Below, in pieces: positions 29,288 to 40,119 of a DNA stretch of 64,000 nucleotides (its first letter is position 1; every line of letters starts with the position of its first letter). A program made the translations under genes and the position numbers. The DNA is from Haemophilus paraphrohaemolyticus (lineage in GTDB: Bacteria > Pseudomonadota > Gammaproteobacteria > Enterobacterales > Pasteurellaceae), in NCBI RefSeq assembly GCF_002015045.1, contig NZ_MUXX01000006.1:1-64000 (forward strand). Direction: 5' to 3'. The notes beneath the pieces were generated by a model. That model was not told the origin of the DNA, did no database searches, and saw nothing but the letters and a program-made list of their open reading frames with translations.

Positions 29288-30190
29288 ATGAACGAAGTAT
29301 TAAGTCTAGAACACGTTGAAGTGCCTGCTTATGAATTTGAGGACTTCTATCCAGAGCATTTAGCCAAAGATGCGGCAGAACAGCATAAAAATAGTGCATT
29401 CTCAAGTACATTATCAGGCTTGGCGAAAGTCGCATCACTTAAATCATTAGCTGTAAAAAGTTCTAAACTTTTAAATAAAGATGAAGATATTGAACTTATT
29501 CGTTCCGAACGTCGATTAGAACCTTTCTGGAAAATTGAAGTGAAGCGTATTATCAATTATGAATTGGTGCAAAACTATCGCACAAATGTTGAAAATCCAG
29601 ATGCGAAATCTGTGCTGATTGAAGATGCAAGCGAAGAAATTAAAGTAAATACCCCGCAGAATATGAACATTCAAACTAGTTATATCTCGTTTAATGTTAA
29701 GGAAATTTGCCAGCGAGATATCGTTTTTTCTAGTGTAATTGACGGTATGGAGCGTTCGCATGTTAATGAGTCTTTACTCCAAGCATATCTGAAAGAGCCG
29801 AAATATAGAAGTAAACCTTTAGAGTCAGAAGTAATTGAGCCTAGCTTACTGCAATCTGGGTTAATGCAACGTGCTCGTCAGAAGTTGTTAGAAACAACGA
29901 TTATCAATGCCCCAACTTTAGATGAAAAAACGGTGATTGAATGCTTAGAAATTTACTTCCGCCCTGTGTTTGCTTTCGAGTATCGTCATAAAAAAGATAA
30001 TAGAACTGCAATTATTGAAGTCGATGGTTTAACAGGAAAAGTGATTGATAACGGTACTTCTTGGTTTAGCCAAAAGGCGAATCAGGAGAAAATGAAATCA
30101 CTCTTAAAAGATGTGGTTTCAGAGGTTGCGGGCTCAATCGTACCTGGTGGTGCAACAATTGCCAATATACTTTTAGATAATAAAAAATAG
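29288..30190 (+). CDS. Conserved-looking hypothetical protein between waaF and waaC
   Basis: 300 residues with no signal peptide and no clear transmembrane helix apart from a weakly hydrophobic glycine-rich tail (VAGSIVPGGATIANIL, about residues 280-295). The middle is mixed alpha/beta. The segment FAFEYRHKKDNRTAIIEVDGLTGKVIDNG (about 232-260) looks like a PepSY-type strand pair, suggesting a small binding domain. GGGAGA precedes the ATG, and codon use looks like that of its neighbours. I do not recognise the family. Placement in the heptosyltransferase cluster gives only a weak hint of envelope function. Confidence 0.75.
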   Translation: MNEVLSLEHVEVPAYEFEDFYPEHLAKDAAEQHKNSAFSSTLSGLAKVASLKSLAVKSSKLLNKDEDIELIRSERRLEPFWKIEVKRIINYELVQNYRTNVENPDAKSVLIEDASEEIKVNTPQNMNIQTSYISFNVKEICQRDIVFSSVIDGMERSHVNESLLQAYLKEPKYRSKPLESEVIEPSLLQSGLMQRARQKLLETTIINAPTLDEKTVIECLEIYFRPVFAFEYRHKKDNRTAIIEVDGLTGKVIDNGTSWFSQKANQEKMKSLLKDVVSEVAGSIVPGGATIANILLDNKK

Positions 30191-30253
30191 TGAGCATAGC
30201 GGTCTAATTTTGCAAATGTTTTGCAATTTTTAACCGCTTGCAAAATAACAATA

Positions 30254-31207
30254 ATGAAAGTTCTCATCGTTAAAACCTCTTCCATGGGAGATGTGATTCA
30301 CACCTTGCCCGCCCTGACCGATGCCCAGAAAGCGATTCCGAATATTCAATTTGATTGGGTAGTGGAAGAGGCATTTGCGGAAATTCCCTGCTGGCATTCA
30401 GCGGTTAATCGGGTCATTCCCGTTGCCATTCGCCGTTGGCGGAAAAATTTGCTGAATCGCCAAACGTGGCAAGAATGGCAATCCTATGTGAAAGCACTTC
30501 GAACAGAAGAATATGATGCTGTGATTGATGCCCAAGGCTTGATTAAAAGTGCGGTGTTGGTGACCAAACAGGCGCGAGGCACGAAATATGGTTACGATAA
30601 ACATTCCGTCCGTGAAGGGTTGAGTAGCTGGTTTTACGACAAAACCCTTTCGATTGCGTATCAACAGCATGCCGTGGAGCGTATTCGCCAACTCTTTGCC
30701 GAAGCCTTAGGCTATGCATTACCGCAAACTATTGGCGATTACGGCATTGCCTCTCATTTTATGAAACAGCCGAAAAGTCCGACCGCTTATATGGTGGCAA
30801 TTCACGCAACCACACGAGCAGACAAGCATTGGAAAGAAGCATATTGGGAAGAGTTAATCCGTTCAGTGACTATGCAAGGCTTGAGCGTGCATTTGCCTTG
30901 GGGAAATGCGGAAGAAAAAGCACGTGCCGAGCGGTTAGCGAAAGTCTCGGCTGATGTGGTAGTCTTGCCTAAATTAACGCTAGCAGAGCTGGCACAAGAG
31001 ATCGCCAATGCAAAAGTGGTAGTTTCAGTGGATACGGGATTAAGCCACCTCACTGCCGCCTTAGATAAGCCAAATGTGATTTTATATGGTGCAACCGATC
31101 CGAAATTGATTGGGGCTTACGGCAAAAATCAGCATTATTTAACGGGCAATGGTATGGAAAGCATTTTGCCGTATCGTGTGTTGCAGGTGTTGGAGAATGA
31201 GCTGTAG
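30254..31207 (+). CDS. waaC: LPS heptosyltransferase I
   Basis: Adds the first heptose to Kdo in LPS core synthesis. The 317-residue GT9 enzyme has the WaaC start MKVLIVKTSSMGDVIHTLPAL, IDAQGLIKSAV, and VSVDTGLSHLTAALDKPNVILYG near the C terminus. The ATG at 30254 gives the canonical N terminus; the longer frame reads through intergenic uptake-signal sequence. A strong bidirectional terminator follows. Confidence 0.96.
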   Translation: MKVLIVKTSSMGDVIHTLPALTDAQKAIPNIQFDWVVEEAFAEIPCWHSAVNRVIPVAIRRWRKNLLNRQTWQEWQSYVKALRTEEYDAVIDAQGLIKSAVLVTKQARGTKYGYDKHSVREGLSSWFYDKTLSIAYQQHAVERIRQLFAEALGYALPQTIGDYGIASHFMKQPKSPTAYMVAIHATTRADKHWKEAYWEELIRSVTMQGLSVHLPWGNAEEKARAERLAKVSADVVVLPKLTLAELAQEIANAKVVVSVDTGLSHLTAALDKPNVILYGATDPKLIGAYGKNQHYLTGNGMESILPYRVLQVLENEL

Positions 31208-31212
31208 TTGAT

Positions 31213-31248
31213 AAAAAAGCGATAACTTCTGAAAGTTATCGCTTTTTT
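31213..31248. terminator. Bidirectional terminator between waaC and the lipoprotein pair
   Basis: AAAAAAGCGATAACTT (31213-31228) and its exact complement (31233-31248), with a four-base loop. It serves convergent transcripts. Confidence 0.92.
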
Positions 31249-31254
31249 GTAAGG

Positions 31255-31566
31255 TTATTTAGCACAGTTTCCTAATGTTGGATCGATAACTTCAGTGTCT
31301 TCAATAGTTCTTCCGTTGTTGCTTGATTTAACGTTAATTAGTGCAACAGTACAGCTATTGCGAGATATAGCATCATTAATAGCTTCTTGGTATGCAGAAT
31401 AACCGTAATTTTTTAGATTTACAACAACTTGTTTTCCTGGTTGTAAATTTTTATTAGTAAATTCATAATTTCTAGTACTTACAAGTGTTGGTTCTTCTAA
31501 TGAATGAATTCCAAAACAACCTGAAAGTAAAAATACAGAAAATAGAACAGGAATAATTTTTTTCAT
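31255..31566 (-). CDS. Small lipoprotein, paralogue of the next gene
   Basis: 103 residues with a lipobox LLSGC (Cys17). The C-terminal half reads AINDAISRNSCTVALINVKSS...IEDTEVIDPTLGNCAK. This parallels the neighbouring lipoprotein (ALTRAIEQDKCVVGLTDV...EGRQLIDTALPGCA): an Ala/Ile helix, a Cys, a beta strand and a terminal GxC, so a disulfide between the two non-lipid Cys is likely. It resembles the TRL-like family, but function is unknown. It lies 17 bp downstream of its paralogue. Confidence 0.75.
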   Translation of the reverse strand: MKKIIPVLFSVFLLSGCFGIHSLEEPTLVSTRNYEFTNKNLQPGKQVVVNLKNYGYSAYQEAINDAISRNSCTVALINVKSSNNGRTIEDTEVIDPTLGNCAK

Positions 31567-31583
31567 CTTAACTTCCTTAAAGT

Positions 31584-31952
31584 TTATAAACGACGATTTG
31601 CACAGCCAGGCAAAGCAGTATCGATGAGCTGACGACCTTCTACTTCAATATCGTTTAATCCAACGGAGAATAACCAAGCTTTATTATAAGTTACGGTAAC
31701 ATCCGTTAGACCAACAACACATTTGTCTTGTTCAATTGCACGAGTAAGGGCGGTATTTACATCAGGATTACCAAGAGGAAAGATAAAGAAAATCAACGTT
31801 GTATCTCTACCATTTACCTTATCTCCTCTTGAAAAATTTTTAGAGTGAGTAATATCAACATTGCTATTACTCAAGACAGAATATTGTCCAACTTTAGATG
31901 AGCAAGCTACCATCCCAAAAGTTGCAAGTAAAACAAATAAAAGTTTTTTCAT
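31584..31952 (-). CDS. Small lipoprotein (TRL-like)
   Basis: 122 residues with a lipobox MVACS (Cys17). The first part (VGQYSVLSNSNVDITHSKNF) and the central hydrophobic strand TTLIFFIFPLGNPDVNTALTRAIE resemble TRL-like lipoproteins found in many gammaproteobacteria. Two extra Cys (in DKCVVGL and PGCANRRL) match those of the paralogue downstream. No function is known to me; an outer-membrane lipoprotein exposed to the periplasm is inferred. Confidence 0.78.
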   Translation of the reverse strand: MKKLLFVLLATFGMVACSSKVGQYSVLSNSNVDITHSKNFSRGDKVNGRDTTLIFFIFPLGNPDVNTALTRAIEQDKCVVGLTDVTVTYNKAWLFSVGLNDIEVEGRQLIDTALPGCANRRL

Positions 31953-32079
31953 CTTAATTTCCTTATGAAAATTGGTCTGTAGAGGTTTGCTATGTTATAT
32001 TTAGTACAAATTTAATCCAGTTACTCAAAGAGCAATTTGATACGCTCAGAGAGCTAAAAAATGACTAATAGGGTAGATT

Positions 32080-32352
32080 ATGGAATCATCAGAAAAGATC
32101 AAAATTATGCGTGAAATGAACCAATGGACACAGGAAGAAGTGGCGGAGAAATTAGGTATGTCCACGACAGGCTATGCGAAGATTGAACGTGGGCAAACTA
32201 ATGTGAGCGTAGAAAAATTAAAACAAATTGCTCAGGTTTTTAATGTGAACGTGGCTCAGCTATTAGATGATAACGAACGATTTGTATTATTTACGAATGT
32301 TGACAACCATTCCAATTACAGCAACTATTTCGGCACGAATGAAAAACTTTAA
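32080..32352 (+). CDS. XRE-family regulator, truncated by an in-frame stop
   Basis: 90 residues. An HTH_3 domain fills residues 1-65 (IKIMREMNQWTQEEVAEKLGMSTTGYAKIERGQ). After TAA at 32350-32352 the same frame continues open for 31 codons to 32448 (LENEKLKQLLSAKESEIEALKK...) with a leucine-zipper-like heptad pattern. The intact gene probably ran 32080-32448, with a coiled-coil tail as in related short Pasteurellaceae regulators. A single base change (for example CAA to TAA) explains it. The DNA-binding part is intact, but dimerisation may be affected. Its targets are unknown. Confidence 0.8.
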   Translation: MESSEKIKIMREMNQWTQEEVAEKLGMSTTGYAKIERGQTNVSVEKLKQIAQVFNVNVAQLLDDNERFVLFTNVDNHSNYSNYFGTNEKL

Positions 32353-32485
32353 CTGGAAAATGAGAAATTAAAGCAACTATTAAGTGCAAAAGAAAGCGAA
32401 ATTGAAGCGTTAAAGAAAGTGATTGCCCTGTTAGAAAATGCAAAATAACTAGAAAAATAGACCGCTCGCAGACTTCTCACAATGC

Positions 32486-32514
32486 TTGACATTTAGCCAG
32501 CATCGCACTACAAT
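32486..32514 (+). promoter_or_regulatory. Promoter of the str operon
   Basis: -35 TTGACA (32486-32491), 17-bp spacer, -10 TACAAT (32509-32514). Confidence 0.9.
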
Positions 32515-32520
32515 TTACCG

Positions 32521-32546
32521 TCCTTTCCATAGGGGAAGGATTTTTT
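32521..32546 (+). terminator. Attenuator-like hairpin in the str leader
   Basis: TCCTTTCC (32521-32528) pairs with GGGAAGGA (32533-32540) and is followed by six T. It lies within about 30 nt of the expected transcription start and 37 bp upstream of rpsL. Confidence 0.65.
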
Positions 32547-32582
32547 AATTTTATTTTTAATAATTTTAACTGGAGCTTTTAA

Positions 32583-32957
<375 letters not shown>

Positions 32958-33096
32958 TGGATCTCCGTTAAGTAAGGCCAAACGTCTAAATTTTTAAATT
33001 TATACCATAAACTCCAGTCAATCGTGCTAAAACAATGTTTAGCTACAATAGATGAGTTTTGGAATATCCTGAATATATATAAACGGAGTATTTACA

Positions 33097-33567
33097 ATGC
33101 CACGTCGTCGTCGTATTGAACCTCGCAAAATTCTTCCAGATCCAAAGTTCGGTTCTGAATTACTTGCAAAATTCATCAACGTTTTAATGGTTGATGGTAA
33201 AAAATCTACAGCTGAAGCTATTGTTTACGGTGCTTTAGAAACTCTCGCACAACGTACAGGTAAAGATGCTTTAGAAGCTTTCGATGCTGCACTTGAAAAT
33301 GTACGTCCAACTGTTGAAGTTAAATCACGCCGTGTGGGTGGTTCAACTTACCAAGTTCCAGTTGAAGTTCGTCCAACTCGTCGTAATGCATTAGCAATGC
33401 GTTGGGTAATTGAAGCAGCTCGTAAACGTGGTGACAAATCAATGGCATTACGTTTAGCAAACGAATTAACAGATGCAGCTGACAACAAAGGCTCAGCAGT
33501 GAAAAAACGTGAAGACGTTCACCGTATGGCTGAAGCGAACAAAGCGTTTGCACACTTCCGTTGGTAA
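33097..33567 (+). CDS. rpsG: 30S ribosomal protein S7
   Basis: A 156-residue S7, the 16S rRNA 3'-major-domain organiser ([20 protein letters not shown]). In E. coli S7 represses the operon by binding the rpsL-rpsG gap; the 139-bp gap here (32958-33096) is long enough to hold such a site, but I did not identify its structure with confidence. Confidence 0.99.
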   Translation: MPRRRRIEPRKILPDPKFGSELLAKFINVLMVDGKKSTAEAIVYGALETLAQRTGKDALEAFDAALENVRPTVEVKSRRVGGSTYQVPVEVRPTRRNALAMRWVIEAARKRGDKSMALRLANELTDAADNKGSAVKKREDVHRMAEANKAFAHFRW

Positions 33568-33668
33568 TCGTTGTTTTAAAACGAAATTGCTAGGCTTCAT
33601 CTCGAATTTTTTAGGTGAAGCCTTACCATTATTAAGAATTTAAACCCCAAACAAGGTAATAAATAAAA

Positions 33669-35774
33669 ATGGCTCGTGTAACTCCTATTGAGCGATATCG
33701 TAACATCGGTATCAGTGCTCATATCGACGCAGGTAAAACAACTACCTCTGAGCGTATTCTATTCTATACAGGTGTAAGTCACAAAATCGGTGAAGTTCAC
33801 GATGGTGCTGCAACCATGGACTGGATGGAACAAGAACAAGAACGTGGTATTACCATCACTTCTGCTGCAACAACAGCATTCTGGTCTGGTATGTCACAAC
33901 AATATCAACAACACCGTATCAACGTTATCGATACTCCAGGGCACGTAGACTTCACTATCGAAGTAGAACGTTCAATGCGTGTTCTTGATGGTGCGGTAAT
34001 GGTTTACTGTGCGGTAGGTGGTGTTCAACCTCAATCAGAAACTGTATGGCGTCAAGCGAATAAATATGCTGTACCGCGTATTGCGTTCGTAAACAAAATG
34101 GACCGTACTGGTGCAAACTTCCTACGTGTTGTTGAGCAAATTAAAACTCGTTTAGGTGGTAACTCAGTTCCTCTTCAACTTCCAATTGGTGCAGAAGAAA
34201 ACTTCAAAGGTGTGGTTGACTTAATCAAAATGAAAGCAATCAACTGGAACGAAGCTGACCAAGGTATGACATTCACATACGAAGATATCCCAGCGGATAT
34301 GTTAGAAGCGTGTGAAGAATGGCGTAACAACCTTGTTGAAGCAGCAGCTGAAGCATCTGAAGAGTTAATGGACAAATTCTTCTCTGGTGAAGAATTAACT
34401 GAAGAAGAAATCAGAACTGCATTACGTCAACGTGTATTAGCAGGTGAAGTCATCCCAGTTTGCTGTGGTTCAGCATTCAAAAATAAAGGTGTTCAAGCAA
34501 TGCTTGATGCGGTAATCGACTACTTACCAGCACCAACTGATATCCCAGCAATCAAAGGTATTAACGAAGACGAAACTGAAGGTGAGCGTCATGCAAGCGA
34601 TGATGAACCATTTGCATCATTAGCATTCAAAATTGCAACTGACCCATTCGTAGGTAACTTAACTTTCTTCCGTGTGTATTCAGGTGTAATTAACTCTGGT
34701 GATACAGTTTACAACTCAGTTAAACAAAAACGTGAACGTTTCGGTCGTATCGTACAGATGCACGCAAACAAACGTGAAGAGATCAAAGAAGTTCGTGCGG
34801 GCGACATCGCTGCAGCAATCGGCTTAAAAGATGTTGGTACAGGTGACACATTATGTGCATTAGACGCACCAATCATTCTTGAGCGTATGGAATTCCCAGA
34901 GCCAGTAATCTCTGTTGCGGTAGAACCAAAAACTAAAGCTGACCAAGAAAAAATGGGCTTAGCATTAGGTCGTTTAGCACAAGAAGACCCTTCATTCCGT
35001 GTTCACACTGATGAAGAATCTGGCGAAACTATCATCTCTGGTATGGGTGAGTTACACTTGGACATCATCGTTGACCGTATGAAACGTGAGTTCAAAGTGG
35101 AAGCAAATATCGGTAAACCACAAGTATCTTACCGTGAAACAATCCGCACTCGTGTTAATGATGTGGAAGGTAAACACGCAAAACAATCTGGTGGTCGCGG
35201 TCAATATGGTCACGTTGTGATCGACTTATACCCATTAGATCCAGAAGGTCCTGGTTACGAATTCGTGAATGAAATCAAAGGTGGTGTAATTCCTGGCGAA
35301 TATATCCCTGCAGTTGATAAAGGTATCCAAGAACAACTTAAATCTGGTCCATTAGCAGGTTACCCAGTAGAAGATATCGGTGTACGTTTACACTTCGGTT
35401 CATACCACGATGTGGACTCATCTGAGTTAGCGTTTAAACTTGCAGCGTCATTAGCATTTAAAGCAGCGTTTGCAAAAGCAAACCCAGTATTACTTGAGCC
35501 GATCATGAAAGTTGAAGTGGAAACTCCACCAGACTACGTGGGTGATGTAATCGGTGACTTAAGCCGTCGTCGTGCAATGGTAAATGGTCAAGAAGCAACA
35601 GAATTCGTTGTTAAGATCAATGCTGAAGTTCCATTATCAGAAATGTTTGGTTATGCAACAGACCTTCGTTCACAAACTCAAGGTCGTGCATCATACTCAA
35701 TGGAACCATTAAAATATGCTGAAGCTCCGAAAAACGTTGCTGATGCAATCATTGAAGCACGTAAATCTAAATAA
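33669..35774 (+). CDS. fusA: Elongation factor G
   Basis: A 701-residue translocase GTPase. The G-domain motifs [16 protein letters not shown] and NKMD are all present, followed by domains II-V typical of EF-G. Third gene of the str operon, about 100 bp after rpsG. Confidence 0.99.
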   Translation: MARVTPIERYRNIGISAHIDAGKTTTSERILFYTGVSHKIGEVHDGAATMDWMEQEQERGITITSAATTAFWSGMSQQYQQHRINVIDTPGHVDFTIEVERSMRVLDGAVMVYCAVGGVQPQSETVWRQANKYAVPRIAFVNKMDRTGANFLRVVEQIKTRLGGNSVPLQLPIGAEENFKGVVDLIKMKAINWNEADQGMTFTYEDIPADMLEACEEWRNNLVEAAAEASEELMDKFFSGEELTEEEIRTALRQRVLAGEVIPVCCGSAFKNKGVQAMLDAVIDYLPAPTDIPAIKGINEDETEGERHASDDEPFASLAFKIATDPFVGNLTFFRVYSGVINSGDTVYNSVKQKRERFGRIVQMHANKREEIKEVRAGDIAAAIGLKDVGTGDTLCALDAPIILERMEFPEPVISVAVEPKTKADQEKMGLALGRLAQEDPSFRVHTDEESGETIISGMGELHLDIIVDRMKREFKVEANIGKPQVSYRETIRTRVNDVEGKHAKQSGGRGQYGHVVIDLYPLDPEGPGYEFVNEIKGGVIPGEYIPAVDKGIQEQLKSGPLAGYPVEDIGVRLHFGSYHDVDSSELAFKLAASLAFKAAFAKANPVLLEPIMKVEVETPPDYVGDVIGDLSRRRAMVNGQEATEFVVKINAEVPLSEMFGYATDLRSQTQGRASYSMEPLKYAEAPKNVADAIIEARKSK

Positions 35775-35832
35775 TTAGATAAATCGTTATTTCAACCCGA
35801 GCCATAGCATAAGGTTATGGCTCATATTTTAG

Positions 35833-37029
<1,197 letters not shown>

Positions 37030-37058
37030 TTGATGGCTTAGTTAAAGCTTCACAAGAG

Positions 37059-37086
37059 AAGGCGTATCGAAAGGTACGCCTTTTTG
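37059..37086 (+). terminator. Terminator of the str operon
   Basis: AAGGCGTA (37059-37066) pairs with TACGCCTT (37075-37082), followed by T5. Confidence 0.9.
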
Positions 37087-37264
37087 TGTTTTTATTTTCC
37101 CTCCAAGTGGTCTAAGTTCCTGACATTTCCACTAAATTTCACAGATTTTAGTCGCAAAATTCACGAAAATCAGGTAATCTACGCACGTATTTTTATCCGT
37201 TTGTTCACTCTTCTTGAAGATCAAAATAAGCGGTCAATTTTATTTAACCTAATGGAATTTCACT

Positions 37265-37732
37265 ATGGATATTCGCAAAATCAAAAAATTAATCGAATTA
37301 GTAGAAGAATCAGGCATTACCGAATTAGAGGTTTCTGAAGAAGAAGGTACTGTACGTATTAGCCGTGCGGCGCCAGCGGTTGCCCCAGCAGCAGTACAAT
37401 ATGTGGCAGCACCTCAACAAGCACCAGTTTCTGCACCTGCAGCTGCACCAACAGCTTCTGCTCCAGCTCAAGATGCCCCAGTTTCTTCTGAAGTTTCAGG
37501 TCACGCGGTACTTTCTCCGATGGTTGGGACTTTCTATCGTAGCCCAAGCCCAGAAGCGAAACCATTTATCGAAGTAGGGCAACAAGTAAAAGTTGGCGAT
37601 GCACTTTGTATTGTTGAAGCAATGAAAATGATGAACCGTATTGAATCTGATAAAGCAGGCGTTGTAAAAGCAATCCTTGTCAATGATGGTGAAGCGGTTG
37701 AATTCGACCAAAAATTAGTAATTATCGAATAA
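37265..37732 (+). CDS. accB: Acetyl-CoA carboxylase biotin carboxyl carrier protein
   Basis: A 155-residue carrier of carboxybiotin for malonyl-CoA synthesis. It has an N-terminal helical region, an Ala/Pro-rich hinge (about residues 38-75) and a biotinyl domain with the lysine in EAMKMMN (Lys121). The 180-bp gap after the tuf terminator should hold its promoter. accC follows 50 bp on. Confidence 0.98.
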   Translation: MDIRKIKKLIELVEESGITELEVSEEEGTVRISRAAPAVAPAAVQYVAAPQQAPVSAPAAAPTASAPAQDAPVSSEVSGHAVLSPMVGTFYRSPSPEAKPFIEVGQQVKVGDALCIVEAMKMMNRIESDKAGVVKAILVNDGEAVEFDQKLVIIE

Positions 37733-37739
37733 TTTAATC

Positions 37740-37762
37740 CCCTCTTAAGAGGGGCATTTTCA
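37740..37762 (+). terminator. Weak hairpin between accB and accC
   Basis: CCCCTCTTAAGAGGGG (palindrome) followed by CATTTTC. It may modulate the accB:accC ratio rather than end transcription. Confidence 0.45.
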
Positions 37763-37782
37763 TTACCCAAAAGGAATAAGCA

Positions 37783-39126
37783 ATGTTAAAAAAAGTTGTC
37801 ATTGCCAACCGCGGCGAAATTGCTTTACGCGTTTTACGTGCGTGTAAAGAGTTAGGCATTAAAACCGTTGCCGTTCACTCAACAGCAGACCGCGAGCTTA
37901 AACACGTATTATTAGCGGATGAAACCGTATGTATCGGTCCAGCACCTTCTGTAAAAAGCTACTTAAACATTCCTGCGATTATCGCTGCTGCTGAGGTAAC
38001 GGATGCGGATGCGATCCACCCGGGTTACGGTTTCTTATCTGAAAACGCAGATTTTGCAGAACAGGTTGAAAATTCTGGTTTTATCTTTATTGGTCCAACG
38101 GCAGATGTGATTCGCTTAATGGGCGACAAAGTATCTGCTATCAATGCAATGAAAAAAGCGGGCGTGCCTTGCGTACCAGGTTCCGATGGTCCTATCGGTA
38201 ATGATCCTGCGAAAAATAAAGAGATTGCAAAACGTATCGGCTATCCAGTGATTATTAAAGCATCTGGTGGCGGTGGCGGCCGTGGTATGCGCGTGGTTTA
38301 CCAAGAAAAAGATTTGGAAGAATCGATCGCAATGACCAAAGCAGAAGCGAAGGCGGCATTTAATAACGATATGGTGTATATGGAAAAATATCTTGAAAAT
38401 CCACGCCACATCGAAATTCAAGTAATGGCAGATACGTACGGCAATGCGGTTTATCTTGCAGAGCGTGATTGCTCAATGCAACGTCGCCACCAAAAAGTAG
38501 TTGAAGAAGCTCCAGCACCAGGTATTACTCCTGAATTACGTAAATTCATTGGAGAGCGTTGTGCAAATGCGTGCCGTGAGATCGGCTACCGCGGTGCAGG
38601 TACATTCGAATTTTTATTTGAAAATGGCGAATTCTATTTCATCGAAATGAATACCCGTTTACAGGTTGAACACCCAGTTACCGAGATGATTACAGGCGTA
38701 GACTTAGTGAAAGAGCAACTTCGTGTTGCTGCAGGTTTACCGCTTTCTATCACGCAAGATGACATCAAAGTAAAAGGTCATGCGATGGAATGCCGTATCA
38801 ATGCGGAAGATCCAAACACCTTCTTACCATCACCAGGTAAAATCACACGTTTACACGTGCCAGGTGGTTTAGGCGTACGTTGGGATTCACACATTTATTC
38901 AGGCTATGCAGTGCCTCCACACTACGATTCGATGATTGGTAAATTGATTACATTCGCTGAAAATCGTAATATTGCGATCCGTCGTATGGAACAAGCACTT
39001 TCTGAAACCATTATCGAAGGCATTAAAACTAATATTCCACTCCACGAAAAAATCATGGAAGATGAAAACTTCCGTCAGGGTGGAACGAATATTCACTACT
39101 TAGAGCATAAGTTAGGTTTAAAATAG
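37783..39126 (+). CDS. accC: Acetyl-CoA carboxylase biotin carboxylase subunit
   Basis: A 447-residue ATP-grasp enzyme that carboxylates biotin on AccB ([34 protein letters not shown] glycine loop; [13 protein letters not shown] active site). Length and motifs are standard. It is co-transcribed with accB, and a terminator with a long stem follows. Confidence 0.98.
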   Translation: MLKKVVIANRGEIALRVLRACKELGIKTVAVHSTADRELKHVLLADETVCIGPAPSVKSYLNIPAIIAAAEVTDADAIHPGYGFLSENADFAEQVENSGFIFIGPTADVIRLMGDKVSAINAMKKAGVPCVPGSDGPIGNDPAKNKEIAKRIGYPVIIKASGGGGGRGMRVVYQEKDLEESIAMTKAEAKAAFNNDMVYMEKYLENPRHIEIQVMADTYGNAVYLAERDCSMQRRHQKVVEEAPAPGITPELRKFIGERCANACREIGYRGAGTFEFLFENGEFYFIEMNTRLQVEHPVTEMITGVDLVKEQLRVAAGLPLSITQDDIKVKGHAMECRINAEDPNTFLPSPGKITRLHVPGGLGVRWDSHIYSGYAVPPHYDSMIGKLITFAENRNIAIRRMEQALSETIIEGIKTNIPLHEKIMEDENFRQGGTNIHYLEHKLGLK

Positions 39127-39150
39127 TCTTACTGTAATCAGCATTAATAT

Positions 39151-39209
39151 AAAACGATTAAATTTTAAAAGATAATTTATAACATATCTCAGAAATTTAA
39201 TCGTTTTTT
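39151..39209. terminator. Terminator of accBC
   Basis: AAAACGATTAAATTT (39151-39165) is perfectly complementary to AAATTTAATCGTTTT (39193-39207), with a long AT-rich loop and a trailing T run. Confidence 0.75.
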
Positions 39210-39283
39210 ATTATTAATATTTGGTTAAAATTAAGACAATAGATAAGTTATAATACCTAACCTTTGTTATTGGAAACTCAACA

Positions 39284-40036
39284 ATGCTAGATACTGAAAT
39301 TCTACTGACTATCAAATTAAACAACATACTATTTGCCGATCCTCGACGTATTGAATTATTGCGTCAAATTAAACAGATTGGTTCTATTAACCAAGCTGCA
39401 AAATTAGCAGGGGTAAGCTATAAAACTGCTTGGGATAACATTGATGCAATGACTAAAATTAGCCCTAAGCCTTTGTTAGATCGTAGTACAGGTGGTAAGC
39501 AAGGTGGCGGAACACAACTAACGAGTTATGCAGATCGCCTATTACAGCTTTATGATCTATTGCAACAAACGCAAAAAAGAGCTTTTGAGATTTTGCATGA
39601 AGAAAACATCCCTCTTGATAATGCGTTATTTGCAACAGCAAAATCATCACTCCAAACCAGTGCACGAAATCAGCTTTTTGGCAAGGTATCTGGCTTAAAA
39701 CAAAAAGATGCACTAGTTTGGGTTGATGTAAATATTGATGGTATAAATGAGCCAATTTGTGCAGTAATCACTGAAAAAAGTAGTAAGCGACTTGATCTTA
39801 TGCTTGGCAGAGATGTGATGTTATTGATTAAAGCTCCTTGGATTAAGCTGAATTTGAAACGAATAGGTGTAAATGATTTTACAGGGGAGATTATAGCAAT
39901 TGAACAAAATGAAGTTCTTGTGAAAATTGGTCACACTGTATTATGTGCCATCATAGAAGAGCCTATTTCAGAAAAAGTGGGAGAATCAGTTCAACTACAT
40001 ATCGATCCTGAACAGATTATTTTAGCGACACTTTAG
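39284..40036 (+). CDS. modE: Molybdate-responsive regulator ModE
   Basis: A 250-residue LysR-like winged HTH (residues 20-80: RRIELLRQIKQIGSINQAAKLAGVSYKTAWDNID) followed by two Mop/TOBE domains (about 120-185 and 190-250) that bind molybdate. It normally represses modABC and activates molybdoenzyme operons. No mod transporter genes are adjacent. It is relevant to torZ in this window, but I did not find a convincing ModE box there. Confidence 0.93.
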   Translation: MLDTEILLTIKLNNILFADPRRIELLRQIKQIGSINQAAKLAGVSYKTAWDNIDAMTKISPKPLLDRSTGGKQGGGTQLTSYADRLLQLYDLLQQTQKRAFEILHEENIPLDNALFATAKSSLQTSARNQLFGKVSGLKQKDALVWVDVNIDGINEPICAVITEKSSKRLDLMLGRDVMLLIKAPWIKLNLKRIGVNDFTGEIIAIEQNEVLVKIGHTVLCAIIEEPISEKVGESVQLHIDPEQIILATL

Positions 40037-40055
40037 CTCTTTAGTTTAATTTAGC

Positions 40056-40109
40056 AAGCGGTAAGATTTGTTAAAAAATTTGGTATATAGGACAAAATTT
40101 TACCGCTTG
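40056..40109. terminator. Inverted uptake-signal pair between modE and tehA
   Basis: CAAGCGGTAA (40056-40065) and TTACCGCTTG (40100-40109) are complementary and lie between convergent genes. Confidence 0.65.
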
Positions 40110-40119
40110 TAAGCTGATG

